64,000 nucleotides of DNA, taken from Protea cynaroides. Taxonomy: Eukaryota; Streptophyta; Magnoliopsida; Proteales; Proteaceae. Both the position numbers and the translations under genes were made by a program. Below, piece after piece: positions 11,717 through 22,992 of the stretch. Each line of letters starts with the position of its first letter. Positions within the stretch are counted from its first letter, which is position 1. The notes under the pieces were generated by a model. The model searched no databases. It worked only from the letters and a program-made list of their open reading frames with translations, and was not told where the DNA came from. The stretch covers positions 92,026,584 through 92,090,583 of the forward strand of contig CM053271.1 of NCBI GenBank assembly GCA_028583415.1. The letters run 5' to 3'.

Positions 11717-12145
11717 ACTGTCACATCAGCCAAGTTGCCAACAATGACAACATAAAGTCCAACACCACATTCTTAGACGATCCAGAAAACGATGTCGATG
11801 AACCCACTACACCACCATCCACTTTTCCATTATCTTCAACTAGCATTGGTGAATCCACTACAGCTGGAGCCGATTGAGGAACAAACACTGCCACACCTCC
11901 AAAGAAACACCATGATCTCGCATCGTACGCTCATGGGTGGCAGAGGCACGACCCCGCACCTCAGTATCACCCTTCACTACTGTCATCGCATTCACATGCA
12001 CCCATATAGCAAGAGCTGGAGCCATTCCGTCCATCGCACTTCCAAAATAATTGGCAATAGCCAATTTTGTGACACTCCACACAACGGGAGGGCGGATCTA
12101 TTGGCCAGGTATTGTCATTGTTGGCAACTTGGCTGATGTGGCAGT
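11717..12145. repeat. 34-bp inverted repeats flanking about 360 bp
   Basis: 11717-11750 and 12112-12145 are inverted copies matching at 33 of 34 positions (core GCCAAGTTGCCAACAATGAC). The interior carries no recognisable protein. This could be a small foldback or MITE-like element or an inverted duplication; no target-site duplication was found outside the repeats. Confidence 0.5.
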
Positions 12146-12255
12146 ATAATTGAGCATACAGTCAGTGACATGAGGAAAGAGAATATCAGTGCAAGTAATA
12201 GAGATGAGGCAGCTTCGGGTACGTGTTCAACAGTGTATGAACATGGGGTTCAAAG

Positions 12256-12465
12256 GTGGCAAATCAGACACGTCTTTATTTATCCACAACACATCTAACA
12301 CAGTCAATCACTCTTGTTCTAGCTTATGTGGATGATATTGTCATCACAGGCAGTGATGATACGACAATCTCAGCTCTGATCCAAGATCTTCATCAAACAT
12401 TCAAATTTGGGGATCTGCAAGAGCCCAAGCCTTGCAGTTGGTTAAGACAAAACCTTAAGAACTAA
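12256..12465 (+). pseudogene. Ty1/copia reverse transcriptase scrap
   Basis: A 69-codon frame containing SITLVLAYVDDIVITGSDD followed by ALIQDLHQTFKFGDL. YVDDI is the copia RT catalytic box, and the residues after it match the usual spacing to the 'F.M.DLG.L' region. Sequence on either side does not continue as RT, so this is an isolated fragment. Confidence 0.7.
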
Positions 12466-13582
12466 AGTCTAGAGGCATAGAAAAGGAGATAGGTAAAGTT
12501 GTAATTTTGTAAACCACGAAACCTAGTATAGTAGACTATAGTATAGCTGCGAGAATTCAAGTGTACGCTGATACCAAACAGATCACATTATATTCGATCT
12601 ATTTTGGTGATATCTGAATTTGCATCCAAAACTTAAGCGAACTATCTGAATTTGCATTCAAATTCAAATTTTTGGATTTGAATTCCCCAAAACGAATGCA
12701 AATAAAATCAGGATTTTCGATTATCCATTTCCATCTCTAATGACATCAATCAATTTTGACCAAAATATTCAAGGAATAAATTTCAGTCTTCTTTGGAAAC
12801 CAAAATATTTTGATCATGCTGCCTAAAGTTGTCAATGTTTAGCAGAAACATTGTTTGCTAAAGAACAAGTAGTAAAAGATGCTCATCCCCATGCCTTCTT
12901 TAGTCATTGAACTTGAACTTATTTATTTTATCAACCTTTTCTTTTTTCTTCCATGAAACAAGGCTTTTGCCCTCCTTTTTAAGTAATAACTAAATAAGAG
13001 ATCCTACGTGTGCTTCAGCATAAGGTTTTTAATACATTGATCACTCTGACCATTAGAAACCTAAAAAATTTCCTGAGGCTCTACACAAATGAAAATTTCA
13101 TGTTGGTACTAGAGAAATATCCATTAACTACTGATATCAACGAGCTAGAATCACTTCTTCTCTAATAACCAATTGTTGAAACTACTAAATTCAGATTAAG
13201 TTCGATAGAATTGAGATTTGCAAGAAATAAACAACTCAGTCATCAAATATTGAAGACCAAGGGGTACAAGAGAACTCTATACTCAACAATATATACCAGC
13301 TAAAGAGAGGTGAGGAAGATGACTATTAGACAAAGCAGGGAAACTACAAACATCCGCACTAAAATTCGGGAGGTACTAGTATCCTCAAAAAGGCCTCAGT
13401 GAAGACACTGGTGTCCACAAAAGACCTCAATTTGAAGATAATCTACAACTTCACTAGAAAACCCTCAGGCAGCTCTAGATTATAACTAGAAATCCTAATT
13501 GAAACAATATTTCCATCGTATCTTACATAGAAGTTTGAAACAAGCGGAGGATGAAATTATGAACGTATTCATCCAGTACTGC
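12466..13582. other. AT-rich DNA, no gene seen
   Basis: No frame with recognisable protein similarity, no long repeat shared with the rest of the window. Confidence 0.4.
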
Positions 13583-13789
13583 TCCGTTTGTTTCGACGTG
13601 TAAAATTTTATATGTAAAACAAAAATTTTCAAAATTCATTTCAGTAGGTAAAAAAAAAGACGAAGTTCCTTTTCCATTCCCCGTGAGATCACTATATTTC
13701 ATCTTAGAAATAAACATTAAAATTATTTTTTACATATAAAATGTTACACGTAAAAATTTATGGTAAAATTTTACATCGAAACAAACGGA
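13583..13789. mobile_element. MITE-like element
   Basis: 207 bp bounded by inverted ends: TCCGTTTGTTTCG at the left, CGAAACAAACGGA at the right, with complementarity continuing into GTRAAATTTTA-type sequence for about 26 bp. Interior AT-rich and non-coding. Terminal repeats of this kind are common on plant non-autonomous DNA elements. No clear target-site duplication was found, so the superfamily is left open. Confidence 0.6.
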
Positions 13790-14235
13790 ATGGAAAAAAA
13801 TAAGATCTTAAGAAGAGGCCATCAAAGTTCACCCATATTTTCCGCCAAAACCCAAAAATAATTCGGGAGAGAGAGAGAGAGATAAAGTAGCTTTGAAATC
13901 CAAGTCCTAAGATATTAGCATTCAAATTTTAAAATTACTGACCCATGACTAGTCATTTACCACAAACGAACAAATCAAAGGAACTTACAGAAACGTAAGA
14001 GCAGGTTGGGATTACAGATATGGAGTGATTACAGATATGGAGTGAGCTTTTGCGTGATTGAAGACTGCGACGCAGAGACGTGAAGCAAGGCCTTGGCTTC
14101 TATTGCTGGATGGAACGAAGGTGTGACGGTTGTCCATCACTTTCCCTCACTTCTCAGCTCGTATACTGTAGGTAAGCTTCCTTGTCGATCCGCTGTTTGC
14201 TTTCGTTCCATAAGACCTTCGAACCAGCTTCTGCC

Positions 14236-14237
<2 letters not shown>

Positions 14238-14276
<39 letters not shown>
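14238..14276 (+). repeat. (CT)n microsatellite
   Basis: About 19 uninterrupted CT units. A 19-bp direct duplication (GATTACAGATATGGAGT) lies upstream near 14012-14044. No convincing gene between 13790 and 15255. Confidence 0.95.
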
Positions 14277-14281
<5 letters not shown>

Positions 14282-15255
14282 ATGGGACTTTGTAGTCTCA
14301 CGTATGGGTGATTAATTACCTTGACTCCCACTTCCTTCCCTACTCCATCACAACCTTAGATATTTCTCTTAATCTCTCTTCCTTTTGCACTCACTTGATT
14401 TCTTCCTCTTTGACGGATTGTACTCGCAGACTTTCAAGGGGGTCTCAGCAGAGACGGAGAGAGAGTTTATAATATTTAATCTAACGACCAGTGTTTAAGG
14501 CATTAAGGAGTTTTTTTTTATTTTTTTATTTTTTTAATAATGATCAGAAAACTGTATACATGGCTGTTTTCATGCACGATTGTGTATGTGCATGGCTAGG
14601 TTTGACCAGGTCAAGTCACCACATTTTCCCAAACGCAAGTCAATTTAGAAAACTTGTTGAGATGATCTATAGACTCCACTTACTTGATTAAATCTAATAC
14701 TATTATGATAAGAAATTTATGACCAAAATAAAATCAACGTAGTTTAGATGATGCTAACTATTTAATTAGTAAGTTATTTCACAGCAAGGGTGAATGAATC
14801 ATGTTAACATCATCAGTTGGTTTTAAGCAATTAAATGACATTTATTACAAGTTCCACCTATGAGTGATGTCGATAGATCATCATGTCTCCTACTTTCTAA
14901 GTATACTACAGTGATTACCGGATTTGTGTCAAGTGAAAATTCTCATATTCTAAAGAGGTGTGGTAATTAGTTTCAAGGTACTTTCAGGTCTATTTTATAA
15001 AATTTTAGATTTTGGATTTTATGGATTTTGACTGTCAAGAATCATTTTAAAGTAGAATCGCATTTGATATGCCCAATTAGATTCGAGCTCTCACAGAATG
15101 AACTGGATTCAAATTGACTTCAGAATCCAAATTTTTGGAGTATAAAAAATGTGTTTTTTTGTTTTGAAGTAATTTTTGGGAGATGAAAGAAAGTAAAATA
15201 GAAATTCTCCTCTCTCACACTCCTTTCTTCTTCACAAAACAAAGGCTTGACCGCC

Positions 15256-15372
15256 GCTCCCGCCACCACCCCCACCACCCACCACCCACCACCCACCACC
15301 ACCATCGCCGCCACCACCACCCACCAACCACGACCACCACCACCACCACCACCATCACCCACCACCACCATT
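15256..15372 (+). repeat. (CAC/CCA)n low-complexity repeat
   Basis: About 115 bp of CCA/CAC triplets with scattered interruptions; it yields poly-His/Pro or Gly/Val/Trp frames on both strands, which are not genes. The following sequence to about 15560 resembles the end of a MITE (ending near ATCAAACACGGCC), but no partner end was found. Confidence 0.9.
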
Positions 15373-15611
15373 TTTCTAGACAATTAGGGGGATAGTGTTT
15401 ATCCAATATGTTTCTGTTCCAAAGATACCCTAGAATCCATTCCAAAAATGTGTTATCAAATATGTTTTTACTCCCAAATAATCCTAAAATAGAATCCTTA
15501 TTCTGAATCAAAATCCAGAATTCAAAGTAGAAGTCTTATCAAACACGGCCTCGGAAGCAAAGTAACATAATTTGGGTCTTAGGTTGATGCCTTGTGATTT
15601 TGTCGGAAGTT

Positions 15612-15860
15612 TCTTTTTTTTTTTTTTTTTTTAGATCAACCAAGAAATATATTAAACAATAAAAATTTCAAAAATACAAAAGGACAGAAATAGATAAACA
15701 TAACAAATTAAGAATAAGCTTGAGCATCCAAGAAGACAGATCAAAAACCAAAGGGAGAATTGATACTGAAACGGCCTTGGAAGTTCCACGATATATCTGA
15801 AACTAAAAGGAGAAAAATCCTGGATAGGAGCTCGGAAGTTCATTTAATTGCTTCATATGC
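15612..15860 (-). mobile_element. Possible LINE 3' end
   Basis: A 20-base T run at about 15613-15632, followed on plus by AGATCAACCAAGAAATATATT, reads on minus as a 3' end with a poly(A) tail, the usual look of plant LINE insertions. No LINE protein is visible in the short body. It may simply be part of the 3' UTR of the TIR gene next to it. Confidence 0.3.
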
Positions 15861-15878
15861 ATATATTCATAGAATAAA

Positions 15879-16081
15879 TTAAGGATATAAACTGGTGGAT
15901 TGCTTTCTTTGAGCCGCTTTCCTTCTTCGGCCTCTTACTCCATTAAGCTTGTCATCATACTCTCTGTAGTGCTTCTTAAGAACTCCGACCAGTCCATTCA
16001 AAACCCAACACAGAAATCCATCGTCAGAAACACTTTTAATTGATGAGAGAGATAACGTTGTTCGGCAGTTTTCCCTTGTGT
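15879..16081 (-). CDS. Possible last exon of the TIR-only gene
   Basis: A 203-nt minus-strand segment open from AG|ACACAAGG (16082/16081) to TAA at 15879-15881. Joined to exon 1 it keeps phase (454+203 = 657 nt, 218 residues) and would add a basic tail containing LVGVLKKHYREYDDKLNGV and RGRRRKAAQRKQ. The acceptor lacks a strong pyrimidine tract, and I do not recognise the tail, so this is a hypothesis. The intron would be about 570 nt. Confidence 0.3.
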
Positions 16082-16651
16082 CTTTTCACGTGGGATAGTG
16101 AAATGGTGACCTGATCTTCCTCATTTCACTGTCACAGGGAACTGTGTGGGGCACCTTTTTTTTTTTTTTTTTCCTATATTGTAACTTTAATTTTTTACCC
16201 TTTTAATATAACATTAATGTATTTTTATGAAAATAAATCTTGTCATTTTGCATATACATTCAAAAAATATGCAATAACAATGACAGTTTTGATAATGACA
16301 TAAGATTATCTTTTATGTAACAAGGGTTGTTATATTTAGAAAAGTAACAGTCCAATGAGTATGCATTAAAGAGAATCAGAACCTTAATATATAGGCAATA
16401 ATTTTGATATTTCATTTGGAGACTCATACAAATCTAATGATGACATGACCCTTGTTACAAATCTTATTGTAACAAGCACTCGTGACAAGAAAAATTTCCC
16501 AATGGTAAATGATAAATCAGTTTTAAATTGAATTTGAAATCTTTTTTATTCTCACCTTAAATAACTTTTGAAATAAAACAGGAGGCAAAGAAAAGAAAGT
16601 TACTTCTTACTTCACCTCTTTGATAGCAAGTTGCACCAAAGATTTGCTTAC

Positions 16652-17105
16652 CCGTGATGTGAGCAAATGTAAGGCCAACGATTTGCTTAGCCTCCCGAAC
16701 AGCCCATCTAAACCTCTGCAGCTCTTCATGGGTATAGCATCCATTGTCCACCACATTAAGATCCGAGGACTTGACATCAAATAAGATGGGAATGATCTTC
16801 TTCTTACATTCCATTAAGAGAGCCAGTTCATAGAGGCAGAAGTAAGAACTGCAATAACAGGGAGAGAAAATGGTGACCCCAACCTTACATTCCCTTATGG
16901 CCATATCAATTTTATCAAACAGCATATCCCCCACCGGTTTCATGTTCCTGCTGTCCAAGAAAGGATGGAGTTTGAAGTGGTGGAAGCGATCGTAGAGCAA
17001 TTCGGCGACAGTGCGTTTGGTTTCCATACCTTGGTGATTAAGAAAGACATCACAGGGTCTGTGAAGCTTAAGATAGAGGTGCTTGGATACGGAAGCTGCG
17101 TGCAT
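16652..17105 (-). CDS. TIR-domain protein (TIR-only type), exon 1
   Basis: Starts at the ATG at 17103-17105. The protein has a single TIR domain from about residue 17 (PCDVFLNHQGMETK) to about 152. The region after beta-A includes FLDSRNMKPVGDMLFDKID (BB-loop area) and then FSPCYCSSYFCLYELALLME; Glu93 in CLYEL is at the position of the catalytic glutamate of NAD-cleaving TIRs. There is no NB-ARC or LRR. Plant TIR proteins of this kind hydrolyse NAD+ and make immune signalling nucleotides through the EDS1 pathway; that role is inferred from family knowledge. The frame stays open to 16557, but a good donor (CACGG|GTAAGC, intron starting at 16651) falls where related proteins continue into a second exon, so the tail 16557-16651 is probably intron. 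It is intact, unlike its neighbours. Confidence 0.75.
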
Positions 17106-17184
17106 TGTCTTTCACAGAAATTTCAAATGGGTGTGGCTGTTTCAATATAGCTTGTGTTCCCAAGGGATTTGCAATGAATTTGGG

Positions 17185-17194
17185 CTATATATAG
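17185..17194 (-). promoter_or_regulatory. TATA box of the TIR gene
   Basis: CTATATATAG lies about 80 bp upstream of the TIR start codon. A related TATATAG occurs at about 17217, and the block GGCTGTTTC(A/T)ATATAGCT occurs twice (about 17132 and 17207), suggesting a short duplication in the promoter. Confidence 0.5.
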
Positions 17195-17741
17195 CTTCAC
17201 TTCCCATGGCTGTTTCTATATAGCTCATGGCGTCAGAAATTATGCATTATTAATGTATTTTAACTTATGGCATTGTCAACTTCATCTCCTTAATGAGTCC
17301 AGATCAGCTGCACGTACTAGAAGCTCTTTGGACGACAAGTGTTCTATGGAGTTAACGATGCTAACTTCCGTTAAGTAAATAAACACTATTTTAATTTCAT
17401 TTTTTTCTCCCATTATTTCCTATTAATAAGGTAAGTTAATTGAAATGGTGGATTGGTTATTTTTCTTTGAAAAATAAAATCTTCCTTAATTAAAAATCAT
17501 ATTTTAATTGATAGATAATCTCTCACGATTTTTGGGTTGTTTCTTCTTTTCTTTTTTAATTTTTTTTATTGATTCAAACCAGAAGAAATAAATTAAATAA
17601 TAAATCATAATTCCCACTTCTTGGCCGGATCAGCTGCATGTACAAACATTGAATCAAAAAGAGATAGGGAGATTTCAAAATCGTGAAATCTAAGAATAAA
17701 CAGCAATATCTTCCCTGTCAACAGCAAGTCTTCTTCCTCAA
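17195..17741. other. Upstream intergenic DNA
   Basis: AT-rich, no gene or repeat identified apart from a T-rich stretch near 17543-17570. Confidence 0.4.
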
Positions 17742-17995
17742 CTTCCCCTTTCATTTTGATTTTGTTTTCTTATACTAAAACCTAGGAGGAAGTTGTGAAC
17801 CCATTGGGGAAATCATGACAAAGAGAAGTAACATCATCTTCTTCATCGTGAACCTTGGATTGATGCTCCTTCCCCTTTCATTTTTGATTTCATTTCTTAT
17901 ACTAACACCTAGGAGGAAGTTGCGAACCCATTGGAGAAACCATGACAAAGAGAAGGAACATAATCTTCTTCATCATGAACCTTGGATTGATGTTC
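17742..17995 (+). repeat. Tandem duplication, 127-bp period, two copies
   Basis: Units 17742-17868 and 17869-about 17995 share CTTCCCCTTTCATTTT..., CCTAGGAGGAAGTTG and ATGACAAAGAGAAG with about a dozen differences. The apparent 68-codon frame across it is a by-product and unlike known proteins. Confidence 0.85.
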
Positions 17996-19111
17996 CTTTC
18001 CCAATGGTTTCACAACCTTAGATAATCAAGAAATTTTCTCGATATTCAAATATGATTTTTGATTAAGAAAGATTTTATTTTTCAAATATAAAATAACTAA
18101 TTTAGTTTGCTCACCATTAAAATAGAAAGTAATGGATAAAATAAAATAGAAATTAAAAAAATTAAAAAAATCGTTAAGAGTTTTATCATATTGTGAATAG
18201 TTAGAGTTTTATTTCTAATGGATTTACTTACCTTAAAAATCGTTAGAGTTTTATTTCTAATAGATTAACTTACATTAAAAATCATGATTGCTAATTCAGC
18301 AAATCAATTACCTAAATAAAAGGAATTAAAAAATAGAATTTATTTAGTTAATGGAAGTTAACTAGATTTCGTGTCATCGCACCCCACTTAGTAGGTTTAC
18401 GGATTCACAATATTCCACCCACATATGGTCTTAAATAGCATAGATTGAGCTCGTTCTTGCTCTCCGTCACTTTGAATGAATGATTATTTTATCGATTGTT
18501 GCACAAGTGTTTTTCTCACTACAATAAAACCGAATTTTCCCAACTATTTTGAGCGATGGAAGAACAAATGTCCATCGTTGGGGATATCTTAAGAGATGAT
18601 GGTTCGAATCCATTAAGACTCATTTAATGTTCTTATTTTATCTCCAACAAACTTGTGATTTAATCATTGTTGTGTGTTGTTGTAGCTGAAATTAGATGGG
18701 TGACATCAAAATGTTGTCTCATGGAGTTTGTTTCATGAATATGGATTCCGCTCAAATTGTTTTTGTTTTTTTTTTTTTTTTGGGTAAAGAATTGTTATTG
18801 TTGATGAGCCACAGTTTTAACTATCATGAATTTGGCACCTAAAATAAATGAACCTATTGTAACATCAATTCCACAAGTAAATTTAGCAAATAAAAAAAAT
18901 TATCCATGCAATAATTGTAATATTTTCATCATGTATGTGCAAGCACCAGATATTGTACTGGTAGGATTAGTGGAAGGGTGTTAAATGGATGACTGTGATT
19001 GGATGGTACCCTTTATGGGAGGGTTCCAATTAATCCACTTTAACATGTAATAGTTTGGTGACTATCTAGTAATTTGGCCTGTTAATCCTTGCTCTATCTA
19101 TATATAGATAA
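17996..19111. other. AT-rich intergenic DNA
   Basis: No recognisable gene. A short direct repeat around 18175-18290 (AGAGTTTTATTTCTAAT with flanks) and a T run near 18765 are the only structure seen. Confidence 0.4.
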
Positions 19112-19485
19112 CCAATTCGCTATTGTCAAAAAAGAAAGTAGACAAGACTGACAAAAGGGAAGCCAATTCGCTATTGTCTCACATATATGAAAAGAAAATA
19201 GACAAGACAAGCCAATTCAGTATTGTCTAACATATACAGAAAAGAAAATAGACAAGACTGAGACAAGACTGACAAAAAGAATTGACAAGTGACAACAATG
19301 GACTTGAATCACTGTTTTCATGTTTCACTGGTTTATATAAAATAAATAAATAAACAACCAACTCGGGAAGAAAGACGTTAAGCGTGTGGTGGAATCTCGA
19401 ATCAAAGTTTACCCGGATCAATGTTTTCATGTTTCATTGGTTTATGAAAAAAAAAAAAAACCAATTTGGGAAGAAAGACATTCTG
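19112..19485 (+). repeat. Minisatellite (about 50 bp x 3) and a following duplication
   Basis: Three copies starting CCAATTCGCTATTGTC-like at 19112, 19162 and 19210, each with a GAAAATAGACAAGAC-type end. Then TGTTTTCATGTTTCA(C/T)TGGTTTAT plus a GGGAAGAAAGAC block occurs twice (about 19314 and 19423). Non-coding; it ends at the copia insertion. Confidence 0.8.
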
Positions 19486-19506
19486 TGAAGGTGAGCTAGC
19501 AAAGCC

Positions 19507-19904
19507 TATAAAATCTTTTTGATTTTACTATTATGGGCAACATTATCTTACTTACCTATTATGACTGGTGGGAATCCAATCAAGGATTGATTGATTATCA
19601 CTTTCTAATTATAAACCAAATCTATTCCATTATGGGATTGGAATAGATTTGAAATGCAGTTATTATAAATATGAAGCAGGGTCCCTATAGTCTCTCTGCG
19701 TAAAATCAAAAGGACCCATACCTAAGGGAGAGGAGACTGTAGAAGATCTCTGTTGGGAATTAATTACAAGGCAAGGGTGGAAATCAATCTTCTACGAAGA
19801 GGTATGTCCCATCTATTTTATTTGATTATGTTATTACTCAAATGTGTTTTATTTTCCATATGAGATTGATTGGAATGAGTTTATTAGGATTAAAAATTAC
19901 TACA
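19507..19904 (+). repeat. Copia 5' LTR
   Basis: 398 bp, TATAAAATCTTTTTGA...AATTACTACA. The partner starts with canonical TGTAAAATC, so the second base here has gone G to A. It is collinear with 38203-38230 plus 40530-40901 (400 bp). Confidence 0.85.
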
Positions 19905-19905
19905 G

Positions 19906-19918
19906 TAGTATCAGAGCC
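19906..19918 (+). other. Copia primer-binding site, initiator-Met tRNA type
   Basis: TAGTATCAGAGCC, one base off the usual TGGTATCAGAGCC (G to A), directly after the LTR. Confidence 0.75.
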
Positions 19919-21573
19919 ATCCCACATGGATTTAAAATCATTGAGTATAGAAACGTCATGAATGAATCCATTAAAACATGGAGAAAATTCTTTTTGGTTC
20001 CCATTTTAATTTTTGGTGAAATGAAAGAGATTTAAAATAATCGGATAATTTTTCGACCGTCAAAATTACAAGAAAAATGTACTAATGTGTAGATCTCCGT
20101 GAGACAATTATGGCGATACAAAAATCGCCGCCACCGGATGCACCGCCACGCGTCGGAGAAAGAAGCGAGTGAGATCCACTCGCTGGATAAAAAATAAAAA
20201 AAGGAAAGGCAACCGGGTTAACCAGAGACCAACCCGTATATTAGGGCCTAATCCCAACCCAGTAGGATCCAAACCGGAACAAACTGACCCGGTGTCAGAA
20301 CCCGACCCAGGTAGCCGGAGTCGGCTTAACCCCCGATCCGGACCAAACCCAAACCCGGTTATGAATCAAATTCGGTTAACCCGATCAAGACCAAATCCAA
20401 ACCCGGTCACAAATCAAAACAGGTCAACCCGACCTGGACTATATTTCGACCCGAATAAGATTGAATCGGGTAAACCGACCCGGATCATGACCCGTCCCGA
20501 TTGGACCGGGTTGGTCCGGTCCTGTTCCGGATCGGAGTTGGAGAAAATCTAACCAACCCAGACCGGTTATATTGAACCAAGTCCAAAATTTGTTCAGGCC
20601 TTAGGCCCTGTTTGGATCACGGGCATGTGATCCCACACGTCGACTTTAATTGGCGCATGAGGGCGCATTAATGGTCCGTTTGACCTGAAATTTTTTCTGT
20701 TGAATTTCTTTTATTATTCTCTACATTCTAGTATATCTGTAATGTCATTTATGGAAACCCAAATCTATAGTAATTGATTAAAAGCTAGTTTTGAGAGTAT
20801 TTTATAAGGTTTTTGTAATTTTAAATGATGAGATGTTTACCAGATGAGTAATGTGCATGTTTATATTGGTTTGTTGAGACATAATTTCATGTTTTTAATT
20901 TTTGAATCATATTCCATGACTACATATCAGAATTTATAGATATAATTGTGTAATTGAGTAAAACCCACCAAAGTGGCATACCTATTGCATGGTTATGTCT
21001 GAAAATTCAAGAATTTTATTTTTTTTTAAATATACAAAAGTAGTCAAGCCTGATGATGCACACCCAAAGGTGGCATTGTCCAGTTATGTTTACATGCACT
21101 TACTTATTAAGGATGTTCGGTTGAGGGTTTTTCATTCACCCAAAGGTGATGAAATTTTTTGAAGCCATCATTCCTTTGCGGTTTTACCAAGATATCTAAG
21201 AGGACCAGTGCATGCTTATCCCAAAGGATAAATGTGTAGTGTGGTTAACTCTTAAGAAAAAAAATTACTTATTAAGGATGTTCGGCTGAGGGTTTTTCAT
21301 TCACCCAAAGGTGATGAAATTTGTCGAAGCCATCATTCCTTGGCGATTTTTCCTGGATATCTAAGAGGACCAGTGCATGTTTATCCCAAAGGATAAGTGT
21401 GTAGTGCGGTTGACTCTTAGGAAGGGGAAATAATGATCACCTATTTTGCTATGGTTTAATGATTTATTTATTTCCTTGATATACATATCAGTGTTGGATA
21501 TATTAATTGCATACATGTTTTAAATATAAACTCATATAGTAAATTTTATCTCAAGATATCGATACCTGCAAAT
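19919..21573 (+). other. Copia 5' leader with repeats
   Basis: 1.65 kb without a convincing gene. 20200-20560 is a run of imperfect AACCCGG/GACCCG words that gives a Pro/Asn/Arg-rich 127-codon frame (20169-20552) of uncertain meaning. 21102-21266 and 21267-about 21426 are a tandem duplication with period 165 bp (ACTTATTAAGGATGTTCGG at each start). Confidence 0.6.
21102..21426 (+). repeat. 165-bp tandem duplication in the copia leader
   Basis: Two units share GGTTTTTCATTCACCCAAAGG, GCCATCATTCCTT and ATATCTAAGAGGACCAGTGC; they differ at scattered bases. It lies just upstream of gag. Confidence 0.85.
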
Positions 21574-22992
21574 GTGTTAGCCTCACTACCTGTGTTGACT
21601 AGCTCAAATTACCAAAAATGGTATGAGGCAGTGGAAACCCAACTCAGCATGTTGGATATAGACATAGCTCTCAGAGAGGAAAAACCTGCTCCTATTACTC
21701 TTGAGAGCTCTCCCGCTGAGATTTTAAAAATGGAGATGTGGGAAGCTTCTAATCGGAAATCCCTAATCCTGATAAAAAATTTTGTTTCTGAATCCCTTTA
21801 TGGTAGTATCCAGATGAAAGATACTGCCAAAGAATATATGAAAGAGATACAGACAAAATTTAATGTGACAAATAAAAGTTTCAAAATTAGTCTGATGGCA
21901 GCCTTAACTGGAGCAAGGTTTGATGCAAATGGCAGTATTCAAGAACACATGCTGGAATTGGTTGCAAAAAGGTAAAGACTAAAGGGGTTGGGAACCTCTT
22001 TGGATGATGACTTTCTGGTCTATCTTGCCTTGACTTCTCTCCCAAATGAATATAATCAGGTTCATGTATCTTACAATACTCAGAAAGACAATTGGAGTTT
22101 GGAAGATCTGATTTCCTTTTGCTCTCAAGAAGAGGATAGATTGAAAAAGAAGATACCTGAGAGTGTAAATTTAGTCCAGCACAAACCTTTTACTAAAAAG
22201 AAAAAGGGAAATGGAGGTGTAGGCCCTCAAAAGAAGAAAAAGAATTTCAAGAAGGGCAGTGGAAAACCCTATGATAAAATAGATACCTCAAAAAGAAATG
22301 ATGACAAGAAAGACTTGAATGGTGTGGAGTGTTTCTGGTGCAAAAAGAAGGGGCACATGAAGAAAGATTATCGAGGCAGACAGGCCTGGTTAAATAAGCA
22401 GAAAAAATCTGGTACTCATCTATCTCTAGTATGTTTTGAGTCTTTTCTGGTTGATGCTCCTGTAGATTCCTGATGGATTGACTCTGGATCATCCATTCAT
22501 GTTACCCATTCCTTGCAGGGGTTTCTAAGCCGGAGAGCACCAAGCAGGGATGAGGTTAGTGTGTTCGTGGGGAACGGTGTGAGAGTTACAGTGGAGGCCA
22601 TTGGAGTTGTTAGACTGCTTCTGGCTTCAGAAATCTTTATAGATTTAGAAGACACTGTATATGTTCCCTCAATGAAGAAAATTTTGATTTTTGTATCGAG
22701 ACTAGTAAATAATGGATACAGTTTGAGTTTTAATAAGAATGGTTTTGATTTATGTCTAAATTCTTCTATAGTTGAAAATGGAATGGTAGTGAATGGTTTA
22801 TATGAATTGAATTTACCACCTTCTATGGTTTTGAATGTGTCTTCTAAACGTCCTATGCTGGATGAGTCATCCTCTACTCTTTGACACAGGCGCGTAAGAC
22901 ATATTTCAGTAAAGCGTATGAAAAGACTTATTATCAATTGAATTCTAAAACCTTTACAGTTTGATGATATGCCTATCTGTGTAGACTGTATC
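21574..22992 (+). pseudogene. Copia gag-protease and start of integrase, broken
   Basis: One frame with stops. Gag starts near VLASLPVLTSSNYQKWYEAV (no ATG seen here) and continues past TAA at 21973 through LPNEYNQVHVSYNTQKDNWS to a zinc knuckle CFWCKKKGHMKKDYRG whose last Cys is Tyr. The protease box WIDSGSSIHVT (about 22470-22505) is preceded by TGA where Trp is expected. The integrase zinc region HRRVRHIS...CVDC follows with TGA codons, and the frame is cut after CVDCI by insertion of element A. It continues at 35051. Confidence 0.85.

Noticed and set aside
14093..14311. 72-codon frame starting MASIAGWNEG
   Set aside because: Ends in SLSLSL from the (CT)n run; no similarity or gene structure.
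15120..15511. Gly/Val/Trp-rich and His/Pro-rich frames of 70-98 codons
   Set aside because: They arise from the (CAC)n low-complexity tract on the two strands.
20169..20552. 127-codon Pro/Asn/Arg-rich frame in the copia leader
   Set aside because: Follows an imperfect ACCCGG/AACCCG tandem tract; more likely a repeat artefact than an extra ORF, though not excluded.
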